In this document: piece by piece, positions 25,685-34,403 of the stretch
How positions within the stretch are numbered: position 1 is the stretch's first letter
Layout of the letters: every line of letters starts with the position of its first letter
Notes under the pieces: generated by a model
Database searches by the model: none
Seen by the model: only the letters and a program-made list of their open reading frames with translations
Told to the model about the DNA's origin: nothing
Position numbers and translations under genes: made by a program
NCBI GenBank assembly: GCA_003797895.1
Contig: RKQB01000001.1
Location: 1-64,000, forward strand
Origin: Cyclobacteriaceae bacterium YHN15
GTDB taxonomy: Bacteria; Bacteroidota; Bacteroidia; Cytophagales; Cyclobacteriaceae
Direction of reading: 5' to 3'
Length of the DNA stretch: 64,000 bases

Positions 25685-27106
25685 TTACTTTTGAGAGGAT
25701 TCGGAATCTCCTCTAAACTGAGAGATAATCTTGAATATTGCTTTTTGCTTTTTAATCTCTGGCATCAAATCATACAAGATTTTGTGCTTCTCAAAGTCCA
25801 AAGTTAATGCATTTTCCAAATAAGTAAAGGCTTCCTTATATTTCCCTGTCTTCAACAGATAAACTACAATTCTGTAATATAATTCAGATTCTTCAGGTAA
25901 TTCTTCAATCCCTTCTTTCATTACATCAATTGTTTCCTCAAACCTGTTTTGATCAAAATAAATGATGGAAAGATTGATATATGTTTCCAAAATCCCAGGT
26001 TCAAGATTGATGGCTTCTTCGTAAGCCTCGGCACTCGCCTGAAGATTTCCCAATTGATATTCTGCATCAGCCAATCCTACCCAGTAATTTGGATTTTCGC
26101 CACTGAGTTTGATTGCTTTATTGAAATAATGTATGGCTTCAAAAAATTTTTCTCTTTTTAGCATACACATACCCAGACCAAACCAAGCATCGTCATATTC
26201 AGGATCAAACTTTGCAGATTTTTTAAAATATTTAAAAGCAAGATCTATTTGGTCCATCTTCTCATAGGCGGCGGCCAAATAGCAACAGTTTTCGGCATTG
26301 GCCCCTTCACAATTGATAGTGTTTTGATAGGCTTCCAAAGCCAAATCAAATTCTTGGGTATTCATATAAGCATTACCCAAGTTGAAATAGGCAGATGCAA
26401 ATGCATCGTCTATAATCAGGGCATAGTCATAGGCTTTGATGGCTTCCTCATATCTTCCAAGCCTGTTATATACCACCCCAAGATTGTACCACGCGCCTGC
26501 ACTGTAGGGGTCTTGGTCTATGAATTCCTGATAAAATTGGAGAATTTCATTGAACGAACCCTCTTCCTCAGTAATCATGGCCAATTGGAAGAGTGCATCC
26601 TCATGATTGATACGGATTTTAACACATTCCTTATAATAAAAAATGGCCCTTTCGGTGTCATTTTCAGCTCTATAAAGGTTTCCAAGCAGATAAAAAACCT
26701 CGGCTTTATCATCTGCCAAAGGAATGAAATCTTCTAACATGATGATGGCATCCTTTGAGTTTCCAGCCATCATCAACGCATTGGCGTAAGCCAATAAAAT
26801 ATCCTCATTGTTGGGGGAAAGGTTGTTGATGTTTTCGAGAATTTCCAATCCTTCATCCAATTCATCATTGAAAATGAGGCAACTGGCTTTCAACAATTTT
26901 ATTTCTACGCTGTAAGGGAATTTTCCCAAAGCGTGTTCTGCGGCTTTTAAGGCTTTGACAAACTTCTGTTGGTCAAAATAAAACCGGATAATATTTTCTA
27001 ATTCTTCCTCTTCGAAATATAAATCCAAGTTGGATTTTAGTGAGTTTTCAAACCTTTCTACTAACTCCCTGTCTTCTTCCCATTCGTTTTCAAAGTCTCC
27101 GGTCAT
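25685..27106 (-). CDS. Tetratricopeptide-repeat protein
   Basis: A 473-residue soluble protein with an acidic N-terminus and about eleven TPR helix pairs from about residue 40 to 440; the W-x-x-L-G-x-x-Y and P-x-x-x-x-A/W pattern is clear in AWYNLGVVYNRLGRYEEAI (near 214). No signal peptide or enzyme domain. Most likely a cytoplasmic scaffold. Upstream of comA by 27 bases and probably co-transcribed; on the minus strand a perfect TAAATTTG -7 box lies at 27136-27143. Confidence 0.9.
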   Translation of the reverse strand: MTGDFENEWEEDRELVERFENSLKSNLDLYFEEEELENIIRFYFDQQKFVKALKAAEHALGKFPYSVEIKLLKASCLIFNDELDEGLEILENINNLSPNNEDILLAYANALMMAGNSKDAIIMLEDFIPLADDKAEVFYLLGNLYRAENDTERAIFYYKECVKIRINHEDALFQLAMITEEEGSFNEILQFYQEFIDQDPYSAGAWYNLGVVYNRLGRYEEAIKAYDYALIIDDAFASAYFNLGNAYMNTQEFDLALEAYQNTINCEGANAENCCYLAAAYEKMDQIDLAFKYFKKSAKFDPEYDDAWFGLGMCMLKREKFFEAIHYFNKAIKLSGENPNYWVGLADAEYQLGNLQASAEAYEEAINLEPGILETYINLSIIYFDQNRFEETIDVMKEGIEELPEESELYYRIVVYLLKTGKYKEAFTYLENALTLDFEKHKILYDLMPEIKKQKAIFKIISQFRGDSESSQK

Positions 27107-27135
27107 CGGCTGTTTTTATTTTCAATTTAAGATAC

Positions 27136-27143
27136 CAAATTTA
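27136..27143 (-). promoter_or_regulatory. -7 box upstream of the TPR-comA genes
   Basis: On the minus strand TAAATTTG matches TAnnTTTG, 29 bases before the TPR-gene ATG. No -33 element at proper spacing. Confidence 0.4.
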
Positions 27144-27247
27144 TGGTTCTATCAAAATCCCTTCGAGGTTATTTTTTGTATGGGTAAATGATTTTGGATA
27201 AACTTATTGATAATGTTAGTTAACGGTTACCCAAAAACAACGATAAG

Positions 27248-28216
27248 TTAGTTTATTTCGTTCGTTTTGGCCCATGCAAGAGTTTCCTCAAGAGGATAAA
27301 AAGTGAAATCCAAAAGATTCATGACTTTACTGTTATCCATATATAACTCAAGTTGGGAAAGCTTGGCTGTTTGTTTATTAAGGGGACTTTTTGATAAACC
27401 CAATTTTTGGCCAATCCAAGAGAAGACCAAAACCAAATCCAGCATCCATTTTTTGACTTCTTTATTGGGTGCCTTTTTGTTGAAAGCCCTGGCCATTTTC
27501 TCAAAGAATTCTTTGTAGGGTAAACTTTCCGTATTTAAAATATAACCTTCATTCCAAATTCCCTTCTGGTAAAGCTGCCAAACCAGCTCAGCAGCGTCCC
27601 TTACATCAATGTAGTTTACTGAACCTTTTGGATAATATGATCTACCTTCAAGTACATAATTGTATATTTTGGAACTACTTCTCTGATCTGAAATTTTCCC
27701 CAACAAAATACTTGGATAAACAATAATCGCATCAAGTCCTTCCTGTACACCACGCCAAACCTCCAGGTCAGCAAAATATTTTGAGACGGCATATGGCGTG
27801 TTGAAGTCTGATTTAACCCATCTATGATCCTCATTGATGGTTTTGATCTCTGGGCTCCTTCCCAATGCTGAAACTGAGGAAACGTGGATCAATTTCTTTA
27901 TCCCAAATTGAAGCATGCAATTGATCAAATTGGCAGTTCCAACCGTATTTACAGACATTAATTTCGATTCATCTTCAGGTTCAAAAGATACCAGTCCTGC
28001 GGCATGGATAACCAGATCCATGTCTTTCAGGGCTTCTTCCAAAGAAATAACATCATTTAGGTCTCCTTCATGCCAAATAATTTTTTCAGAGTAATCAGAT
28101 ATCAAATCTTTTTTGCTTTCTTTTCTGACCAAGGCATGAATCTCAGCATAAGGCGCAAATTTTCTCGCCAAATGATTTCCAAATAAACCAGTGGTACCTG
28201 TAATGAGAATTTTCAT
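27248..28216 (-). CDS. NAD-dependent epimerase/dehydratase family protein (extended SDR)
   Basis: A 322-residue extended short-chain dehydrogenase. The nucleotide motif GTTGLFG is at residue 7, the acidic GDLND near 52, VIHAAGLVS near 68, the catalytic serine in HVSSVSALG near 117 and the YxxxK pair in YAVSK near 142. The sugar-nucleotide or other substrate is unclear; the C-terminal part resembles dihydroflavonol-reductase-like proteins. Its ATG overlaps the stop of the upstream PHP phosphatase by four bases, so the two are translationally coupled, which suggests a link with surface polysaccharide but does not prove it. Confidence 0.9.
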   Translation of the reverse strand: MKILITGTTGLFGNHLARKFAPYAEIHALVRKESKKDLISDYSEKIIWHEGDLNDVISLEEALKDMDLVIHAAGLVSFEPEDESKLMSVNTVGTANLINCMLQFGIKKLIHVSSVSALGRSPEIKTINEDHRWVKSDFNTPYAVSKYFADLEVWRGVQEGLDAIIVYPSILLGKISDQRSSSKIYNYVLEGRSYYPKGSVNYIDVRDAAELVWQLYQKGIWNEGYILNTESLPYKEFFEKMARAFNKKAPNKEVKKWMLDLVLVFSWIGQKLGLSKSPLNKQTAKLSQLELYMDNSKVMNLLDFTFYPLEETLAWAKTNEIN

Positions 28217-28962
28217 AAGGTTCTGTTGAGTAAGTCCAATTGTTGGATTTTCCCGTAATATTTTGAGTGATTCAGACTTTCCAGCATGTCTAGATATCGG
28301 TGATTGTGGCAGTCTGTGCCCATAAGTTTCACTTTATTTTCATCTATGAGCATTTCAGCAAAATGTTTTACAGCCCGTGAATAAAACCCGGTTAGAGACA
28401 AAAGGTTAATCTGGAAATAAATTTCCCTATCAAAAAGATCATGTAGAAGTTTTTGATCGTGAATAAGGTAATGATATCTTTCAGGATGTGCCAGAATAGG
28501 ACGATACCCATTCATTTCCATAGCAAAGAACAATTCTAAAAGCATTTGGGGTTTATTGATAAATCCTGTTTCCACCAACACATAATTGTCTTTAATGGTC
28601 AATAATTCTTCACCAGTTTCAATTTTATCATAAAAAACTTCATCAATGTAATATTCTGCGGCAGCCTCAATTTGGACATCAATTCCTTCCTTTTCTAATG
28701 CTAACCTTACCTCTTTAAGACCCTTTCGAATAATTTCTGGCGTATTGCGGTAATATTCGGACATGATATGAGGGGTTGTGATTATTTTTCTAAGCCCGTA
28801 AGATTTAAGTCTTTTTATCAAAGAAACAGAATCTTCAATGGTTTTTGCACCATCATCAATGCCTGGAAGAAGGTGGGAATGCATATCCACTTCAAGCCAT
28901 TTTAGACTAAATTCTTCATGATCTGCCTTCGCTTGTTTTTTGAACAAATCAAAAATTCCCAT
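28213..28962 (-). CDS. CpsB/CapC-type tyrosine-protein phosphatase (PHP domain)
   Basis: A 249-residue PHP-domain protein. Metal-binding motifs are DMHSHLLPGIDDG (about 27-39), TTPHIM (near 62), the glutamate in AAAEYY, LAHPERY (near 157) and GTDCHNH (near 216), the set expected for the manganese-dependent phosphatases that dephosphorylate capsule-synthesis tyrosine kinases. No tyrosine autokinase or glycosyltransferase lies in the window. First gene of the pair with the epimerase. Confidence 0.92.
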   Translation of the reverse strand: MGIFDLFKKQAKADHEEFSLKWLEVDMHSHLLPGIDDGAKTIEDSVSLIKRLKSYGLRKIITTPHIMSEYYRNTPEIIRKGLKEVRLALEKEGIDVQIEAAAEYYIDEVFYDKIETGEELLTIKDNYVLVETGFINKPQMLLELFFAMEMNGYRPILAHPERYHYLIHDQKLLHDLFDREIYFQINLLSLTGFYSRAVKHFAEMLIDENKVKLMGTDCHNHRYLDMLESLNHSKYYGKIQQLDLLNRTL

Positions 28963-29336
28963 TTTTACTTTTCTACGGTACTAATTGTTTTACTTTTCTA
29001 AAAAGGATTTTCCAATTCTTAAGACTCATCTTTTTTAAAACTATTCAAATATTTGGCCATAAGTAGCAAACATTTTAAACTTTCCTCGCGTTTGTTGAAT
29101 TTTCTAAATAAAAACAGCATTCAAGGTATCTAGGGCATTTTTGGACTTTAAAAAGACACCATGTTTAGTTCTCCGGTCATTCCGGGTGTGTATGAAGACC
29201 CTGAGGATGGTGTTTAATTTTTTTGTTATTAATTTAGTATAATAAGTTCAAATATAATAGGAATTCCCTCTAGGTTGGTAAATTTACCTTATTATCAAGG
29301 GGAACTAAATAATACTTCCTAAGCTTTTGTCATTAT
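28963..29336. other. 374-base divergent spacer before hflX
   Basis: Besides AT-rich promoter-like DNA it contains the structured element at 29156-29224. A perfect 12-base palindrome, GGTAAATTTACC, lies near 29276-29287. No coding sequence recognised. Confidence 0.5.
29156..29224 (+). ncRNA. Structured intergenic element ending in a terminator-like U-run
   Basis: A 7-bp stem (29156-29162 with 29207-29213) closes a loop that itself holds a CCGG/CCGG hairpin (29173-29176 with 29182-29185) and a GGGT/ACCC pairing option. A T-rich run follows. This could be the 3' end of a small RNA or an attenuator; no known RNA family was recognised. Confidence 0.35.
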
Positions 29337-30599
29337 ATGAATAAATATTCCAAAAAACTTCAAAAATTATTCGATACAGCACCCAAACAGGAAACTGCGG
29401 TTTTGGTAGCTCTTATTCACCAAGGCCAAACAGAACAGCAGGTGGAGGAATACCTTGATGAATTGGCTTTTTTGACAGAGACTTTAGGTGCAAAAACGCT
29501 CCACAAATTTACCCAAAGATTAGAAAAACCTGATGTGAGAACATTTGTGGGCACTGGTAAATTGGAGGAAATACTTGCCTATGTTCAGCATTTTGAGGTG
29601 GATATGGTCATATTTGATGACGATCTTTCACCTTCTCAGATGCGTAACCTTGAAAATGAACTTAAAGTCAAGGTGTATGACCGTTCCCTACTTATTTTGG
29701 ATATTTTTTTGAACCGTGCCCAGACGGCTCAAGCCAAAACCCAGGTGGAATTGGCAAGATACCAATATTTGCTGCCAAGATTGACCAGAATGTGGACTCA
29801 CTTGGAAAGACAAAGAGGTGGAACAGGTACCAGAGGAGGTGCTGGAGAGAAGGAAATCGAAACGGATAAAAGAGATATACGGAATAAAATCACCTTATTA
29901 AAGTCCAAACTTAAGGAAATTGAAAAGCAGGGATTAACCCAAAGGAAAGGGAGAAAGGGAGTTGTCAGAGTAGCTTTGGTCGGTTATACCAATGTAGGAA
30001 AGAGTACCTTGATGAACCTGATGACCAAATCAAATATCTTAGCAGAAGATAAACTTTTTGCAACGGTGGATTCCACTGTAAGAAAAGTAGTGTTGGCCAA
30101 TATACCCTTTTTGCTTTCTGACACTGTCGGCTTTATCAGGAAACTTCCTACGCACCTGATTGAATCGTTCAAATCAACATTGGATGAAATCAGAGAAGCT
30201 GATTTATTGGTCCATGTGGTAGATATTTCACATCCTGGCTTTGAAGACCATATTGCAGTTGTCAAAAATACCCTGAATGAAATTGGAGCTGGAGATAAAC
30301 CCATGTTATTGGTTTTCAATAAGATCGATAGAGTACCCAAAATGCCCACTGAAGAAGAAATGCAATATATGACGGATATTGAAGTGGAGGAAAGTAATTA
30401 TTTGGATTTTGAAAAACTTTCCAAAGCCTATGAAAAAAAGACAGGAATTGCGCCTGTTTTCATGTCTGCACATGATGGCACCAATATCGAAGAGTTCAGG
30501 ACCTCACTTATTCTCGAGGTGAAAAAGCAGCATTTGAAAATTTACCCTCACTATTTGGAGGATGAAACCATAGATTTAACGCAGTTTGATGAAAAATAA
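29337..30599 (+). CDS. hflX: GTPase HflX
   Basis: A 420-residue ribosome-associated GTPase that splits stalled ribosomes under stress. The HflX N-terminal domain (about 20-130, with TFVGTGKLEEI) precedes a coiled region with the TRGGAGEKEIE segment (about 165) and the G domain: G1 GYTNVGKST at 216-224, G3 DTVGFI near 263 and G4 NKID near 327. Length and order are canonical, and the ATG at 29337 is the first in-frame start. Convergent with the methyltransferase gene, only 11 bases apart. Confidence 0.97.
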   Translation: MNKYSKKLQKLFDTAPKQETAVLVALIHQGQTEQQVEEYLDELAFLTETLGAKTLHKFTQRLEKPDVRTFVGTGKLEEILAYVQHFEVDMVIFDDDLSPSQMRNLENELKVKVYDRSLLILDIFLNRAQTAQAKTQVELARYQYLLPRLTRMWTHLERQRGGTGTRGGAGEKEIETDKRDIRNKITLLKSKLKEIEKQGLTQRKGRKGVVRVALVGYTNVGKSTLMNLMTKSNILAEDKLFATVDSTVRKVVLANIPFLLSDTVGFIRKLPTHLIESFKSTLDEIREADLLVHVVDISHPGFEDHIAVVKNTLNEIGAGDKPMLLVFNKIDRVPKMPTEEEMQYMTDIEVEESNYLDFEKLSKAYEKKTGIAPVFMSAHDGTNIEEFRTSLILEVKKQHLKIYPHYLEDETIDLTQFDEK

Positions 30600-30610
30600 A
30601 ACCGTTTAAG

Positions 30611-31993
30611 CTATTTCTTTCTGATTCTCCAATCTTTTGGATAATAATTATTGACCCTATTGCCAAGGTTTTTGAGCCAGCCCAGAGGAATACCCAAATA
30701 AGTTACCAACACCCAACCTTCAGGTAAACCATCAGGCATAATATCATCTTTCCTAAGGTAAGAAAGTGCTTGCTCCTTGTCCAATTCAAAATTTTTGAAT
30801 CCTTTTTTTTCAAAGGTACTGACTGCCCATTCATGATTTGGGATAAATTGGTTTTTGTTGAATTTACCAAGCTCTACCCCGAAATATTTAATGTTCAAAA
30901 ACAAGGTGAGGTATTCAAAAACCTTTTGGAATGAGGGGTTGAGCCAAAAACAACTTTCCTGTACACTGTAAAAAGTACTTTCTTGAGGTAATCCGAGTTG
31001 TTCAATTAAAATTTTGCTTTCCTGTTTTCCAACAGACTTTATAAATGGATGTTTGAAGTCTTTGGCTTTTTTGGATTCAAGGGAGGTGGCATTCTTGGGT
31101 CTTTTTAATATAGTGATAAAGAACCCCTCACCCTCTAGCAGGTGGGGATAAAATCTGTACCCGAAATATGGATTTCCCTCAATTTCCAATTCAGTTTCTA
31201 TGATTCCCCAGGCAGGATCAATTGGGATTCTTACAGGTTCGTATGCAAATTCAGTACAGATAAACTTTAACATATCTTCATTTTCCTCTGTGTTGAAAGT
31301 ACAGGTACTATATAAAAGGTATCCTCCCCCCTTAACTAAACCTCCTGCTTTGTCCATAATCCTCTCCTGCCTTAATGCACATAAGCTTACATGTTCCGGA
31401 GACCATTCCGCTCTGGCATCGGGGTCTTTGCGGAACATGCCTTCTCCTGAACATGGGGCATCAACAAGAACAAGGTCAAAGAACCCTTCTAAACCGGAAA
31501 AATGCTCAGGGTCGTTTTGTGTGACCAAAGTATTTCCCAAGCCCCATTTAATGATGTTTTCCTTTAAGATATTCGCCCGGGATTTGATTACTTCATTTGC
31601 AACCAAAAATCCATTTTTCCCCAAAAAACTACTTAATAGTGTCGATTTTCCACCGGGAGCTGCAGACAAGTCCAAAAATACCCCGTCCTCGGGTAACTCA
31701 ATATGTTCCAAAACATGTTCGATAAACATGGAAGATGCCTCTTGTACATAGTAACATCCCGCATGAAATAAGGGGTCTAAAGTGAATGAAGGTCTTTCAT
31801 TCAAAAAATAACCATATTTTGACCAAAGGACTTTTTGACCCTTCCAGTCGGGGTTAAAACTTTTATATGGATTGAGCCTTATCGATGTATTTTGTTCTTT
31901 GTCCAAGGCATCCACTAACTTTTGAAAGTCTTCTTCGCCAAGGAAATTAATCATTCTTTTGGTGAATGCTTCAGGCAATTTGATATCAGACAT
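30611..31993 (-). CDS. RsmF/NOL1-family rRNA cytosine-C5 methyltransferase
   Basis: A 460-residue S-adenosylmethionine-dependent RNA methyltransferase of the NOP2/Sun family. The cofactor motif LSAAPGGKST is near residue 109, and the two catalytic cysteine motifs are DAPCSGEGMF (near 178) and YSTCTFNTEENE (near 229). The C-terminal 170 residues resemble the RsmF-type RNA-binding region. Probable target is a cytosine in 16S rRNA; the exact base is inferred from family only. Last gene of the minus-strand VWA-ATPase-CHAD set, 44 bases after the CHAD gene. Confidence 0.92.
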   Translation of the reverse strand: MSDIKLPEAFTKRMINFLGEEDFQKLVDALDKEQNTSIRLNPYKSFNPDWKGQKVLWSKYGYFLNERPSFTLDPLFHAGCYYVQEASSMFIEHVLEHIELPEDGVFLDLSAAPGGKSTLLSSFLGKNGFLVANEVIKSRANILKENIIKWGLGNTLVTQNDPEHFSGLEGFFDLVLVDAPCSGEGMFRKDPDARAEWSPEHVSLCALRQERIMDKAGGLVKGGGYLLYSTCTFNTEENEDMLKFICTEFAYEPVRIPIDPAWGIIETELEIEGNPYFGYRFYPHLLEGEGFFITILKRPKNATSLESKKAKDFKHPFIKSVGKQESKILIEQLGLPQESTFYSVQESCFWLNPSFQKVFEYLTLFLNIKYFGVELGKFNKNQFIPNHEWAVSTFEKKGFKNFELDKEQALSYLRKDDIMPDGLPEGWVLVTYLGIPLGWLKNLGNRVNNYYPKDWRIRKK

Positions 31994-32037
31994 GGAATAT
32001 TTTTAATCAAAAATAGATCTTTCTTCTCGAACAGATC

Positions 32038-32784
32038 CTATGTTAAATAGGCTGAAATTTTTAATTCTTTCTTGTAACTGATTAATTCCTTGGTGAACTC
32101 TTTCAGTTCACGATCTACAGAATTTTTCCTTTCGCTTTTCTTCATCATTTTTAAACTTTGATTCAAGTCATTCCATTTGCCGATTTTATCTTGTATCTCA
32201 TCCAGGTAGGCCAAGTTAAGCTTTAATAAATCCGAACTTATTTTAGGAAGTAGATCATGTATATTCAATATCAACTTTATTCTTTTTCTGGCTTCATGAA
32301 AATCTTCTTTGTCAAAATCTTTGCAGGCTTTTTTAATCTGTGTTTTTATGTACCTCATAAGTCTTTCATCCGAACAAGCTGATATTTGAGAATCAATATT
32401 TGGGAAAGTATTTTGAATGGACTGAACCCATTTTTTTCTTTTCTTCAGAAAGCCCGACTTTTCCTTTTCAATTAGTCTGTTTAATTTTTTTGACAACAGC
32501 GATTTTTCTTTTTTGTTCTCTTTAAGTTTCTCTAAATGGATTTGAAGTTCCCTTATTTTACCCGCTTTTCGGAAAAGTTCTTTGATGGGGTAAAATTTTT
32601 TTATGATTTTTTTTGAATCATTTACATAAGCATTAAAAACAACCAAAGCATGGATTTTTTTTATATGTATACGCATCTGATGTAAGTCATGCATTTCTCT
32701 GCCGTTCATAAACATATAAAAATGGCGCTGCATATTTTGCCAGTGGGTAAATAGAAAGGTTTTTTGCGTGGATCTGCTTGGCAT
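32038..32784 (-). CDS. CHAD domain-containing protein
   Basis: A 248-residue, lysine-rich, all-helical protein. The two CHAD hallmarks are visible as histidine-plus-basic helices: LHQMRIHIKKIHAL near residue 34 and FHEARKRIKLIL near 161. CHAD domains bind inorganic polyphosphate through such basic faces. No CYTH/triphosphatase domain is attached. It follows the ATPase gene by 96 bases on the same strand and may share its transcript. Phosphate-polymer binding is a family inference. Confidence 0.85.
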   Translation of the reverse strand: MPSRSTQKTFLFTHWQNMQRHFYMFMNGREMHDLHQMRIHIKKIHALVVFNAYVNDSKKIIKKFYPIKELFRKAGKIRELQIHLEKLKENKKEKSLLSKKLNRLIEKEKSGFLKKRKKWVQSIQNTFPNIDSQISACSDERLMRYIKTQIKKACKDFDKEDFHEARKRIKLILNIHDLLPKISSDLLKLNLAYLDEIQDKIGKWNDLNQSLKMMKKSERKNSVDRELKEFTKELISYKKELKISAYLT

Positions 32785-32880
32785 TTTAATGGATTTTACT
32801 CCAATGAATTTAGTTTTAAAAACTTAAATCACATAAAACCCTGTTCATTTTATATTTGGTATAAGATCTTTTTTTTAATC

Positions 32881-34401
32881 CTAAAGATCGTCTTCTTCAA
32901 AGTCCTCACCAGATGTTCCCATGTCAAACATGGAGCTGAAGAGGTCTTTAAACTGCAATCCGGTGTCCAATAATTTTTTGCTCAATTGACTGTACTCAGC
33001 CAAACCATGGAGCAAAAATTCCATATAGAAATCTTTTTCCCTTTCCTGCAAACCTTTAACCCCATTGGAGACAATCTCTTCTAAACCAGGGACTTTGTAT
33101 AGAGAGGTTTTATATTCTTTATCTGATTGTGAAACTAAAATATCCAAGGAATTACCCTCACCAAACCAAGAGAGTGGCAAAACATAAGGATTGCCTTCTT
33201 TGTCTTTCTTCTTTTGTTCCGGTGACGGGAAATAGTCTGTAAAGATGGTTCTGATTGCTTTGCCTATTAAATTATGGGCTACAAGTCCAGCACCTTCCTG
33301 TTCACCCTCGTAAACCAACTCCACTTTACCTGTGATGGCAGGAATGATCCCGATGAGGTCAGATACTCTCACCACTGTATTTTCTTCATTGTTGAGATAA
33401 ATCCTTCTCTCAGCTGCAGAGATCAAATTTTCAAATGCAGAAATGGTCAGACGGGCAGAAACCCCGCTTTTTTCATCCACATATTCACTTTTTCTTGCTT
33501 CCACCGCTACCTGTTCGATCAGGTCTTTCATTAATTCAGGAACATGGATTTTCTCAATTGGTTTTCCGGTCAGGTTGGCTTCCTGAGAAGTTATCCTTTT
33601 CCCGATTTCAATGGATTTTGGATAATGGGTAATGATCTGACTTTCGATTCTATCTTTCAGGGGAGTGACAATTGAACCCCTATTGGTGTAATCCTCTGGG
33701 TTGGCTGTAAAAACAAACTGTATGTCCAATGGCAACCTCAACTTGAATCCCCTGATCTGAATATCTCCTTCTTGGAGAATATTGAATAGTGCCACCTGTA
33801 TTCTGGCTTGAAGGTCGGGTAATTCATTGATAACAAAAATGGAACGATTTGACCGCGGTACCAGACCGTAATGAATGACTCTTTCATCATTATATGAAAG
33901 TTTCATGGTAGCGGCTTTGATCGGGTCAACATCACCAATAAGATCTGCCACTGAGACATCAGGAGTTGCTAGTTTTTCTGAATACCTATCCTCCCTGTGC
34001 CACCAGGTTATTGGGGTATGGTCACCTTTGGTTTTTATCAAATCCTTCGCATAACTGCTTAAAGGCTTAAAAGGGTCATCATTCAACTCCGAACCTTCCA
34101 CTACAGGAATGTATTCGTCAAGCAAGTAGGTCATCATTCTGGCAATCCTTGTCTTTGCCTGACCACGGAGTCCAAGTAGATTGATATTGTGTCTGGAAAG
34201 TATGGCTCTTTCTATATCAGGAATGACCGTATCTTCATATCCCCAAATACCTTCAAATACATTTTCCTTATTTCGGATTTTATGTATAAGATTATTTCTC
34301 AGTTCCTCTTTGATTGATCTGGATTGGTAGCCAGCAACTTTCAGTTCACCAAGTGTTTTTATTTTTAGTAATTCCTTACCTGAGAGTTTCTCGTATTCCA
34401 T
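32881..34401 (-). CDS. MoxR/Mg-chelatase-I-like AAA+ ATPase
   Basis: A 506-residue AAA+ ATPase. Its P-loop is GLRGQAKT at 77-84, with alanine in place of the usual last glycine. The Walker B region reads FVINELPDL (near 190), with Asn-Glu in place of Asp-Glu, and FVFTANPEDY and LKDRIESQ follow as in magnesium-chelatase I subunits. The C-terminal 200 residues are helical. Two bases separate it from the upstream VWA-protein gene, the classic ATPase/VWA pairing of MoxR and ChlI/ChlD-type chaperones that remodel or insert metal into a client. No tetrapyrrole genes are nearby, so true magnesium chelation is unlikely. Confidence 0.88.
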   Translation of the reverse strand: MEYEKLSGKELLKIKTLGELKVAGYQSRSIKEELRNNLIHKIRNKENVFEGIWGYEDTVIPDIERAILSRHNINLLGLRGQAKTRIARMMTYLLDEYIPVVEGSELNDDPFKPLSSYAKDLIKTKGDHTPITWWHREDRYSEKLATPDVSVADLIGDVDPIKAATMKLSYNDERVIHYGLVPRSNRSIFVINELPDLQARIQVALFNILQEGDIQIRGFKLRLPLDIQFVFTANPEDYTNRGSIVTPLKDRIESQIITHYPKSIEIGKRITSQEANLTGKPIEKIHVPELMKDLIEQVAVEARKSEYVDEKSGVSARLTISAFENLISAAERRIYLNNEENTVVRVSDLIGIIPAITGKVELVYEGEQEGAGLVAHNLIGKAIRTIFTDYFPSPEQKKKDKEGNPYVLPLSWFGEGNSLDILVSQSDKEYKTSLYKVPGLEEIVSNGVKGLQEREKDFYMEFLLHGLAEYSQLSKKLLDTGLQFKDLFSSMFDMGTSGEDFEEDDL

Positions 34402-34403
34402 CG

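Noticed and set aside
26249..26737. 162-codon plus-strand frame opposite the TPR gene
   Set aside because: Antisense shadow created by the repetitive TPR codons; no domain.
31200..31751. 183-codon plus-strand frame opposite the m5C methyltransferase gene
   Set aside because: Antisense shadow of a gene with unmistakable catalytic motifs.
32881..34401. True magnesium chelatase I subunit
   Set aside because: The P-loop and Walker B differ and no tetrapyrrole gene adjoins; a MoxR/ChlI-like chaperone fits better.
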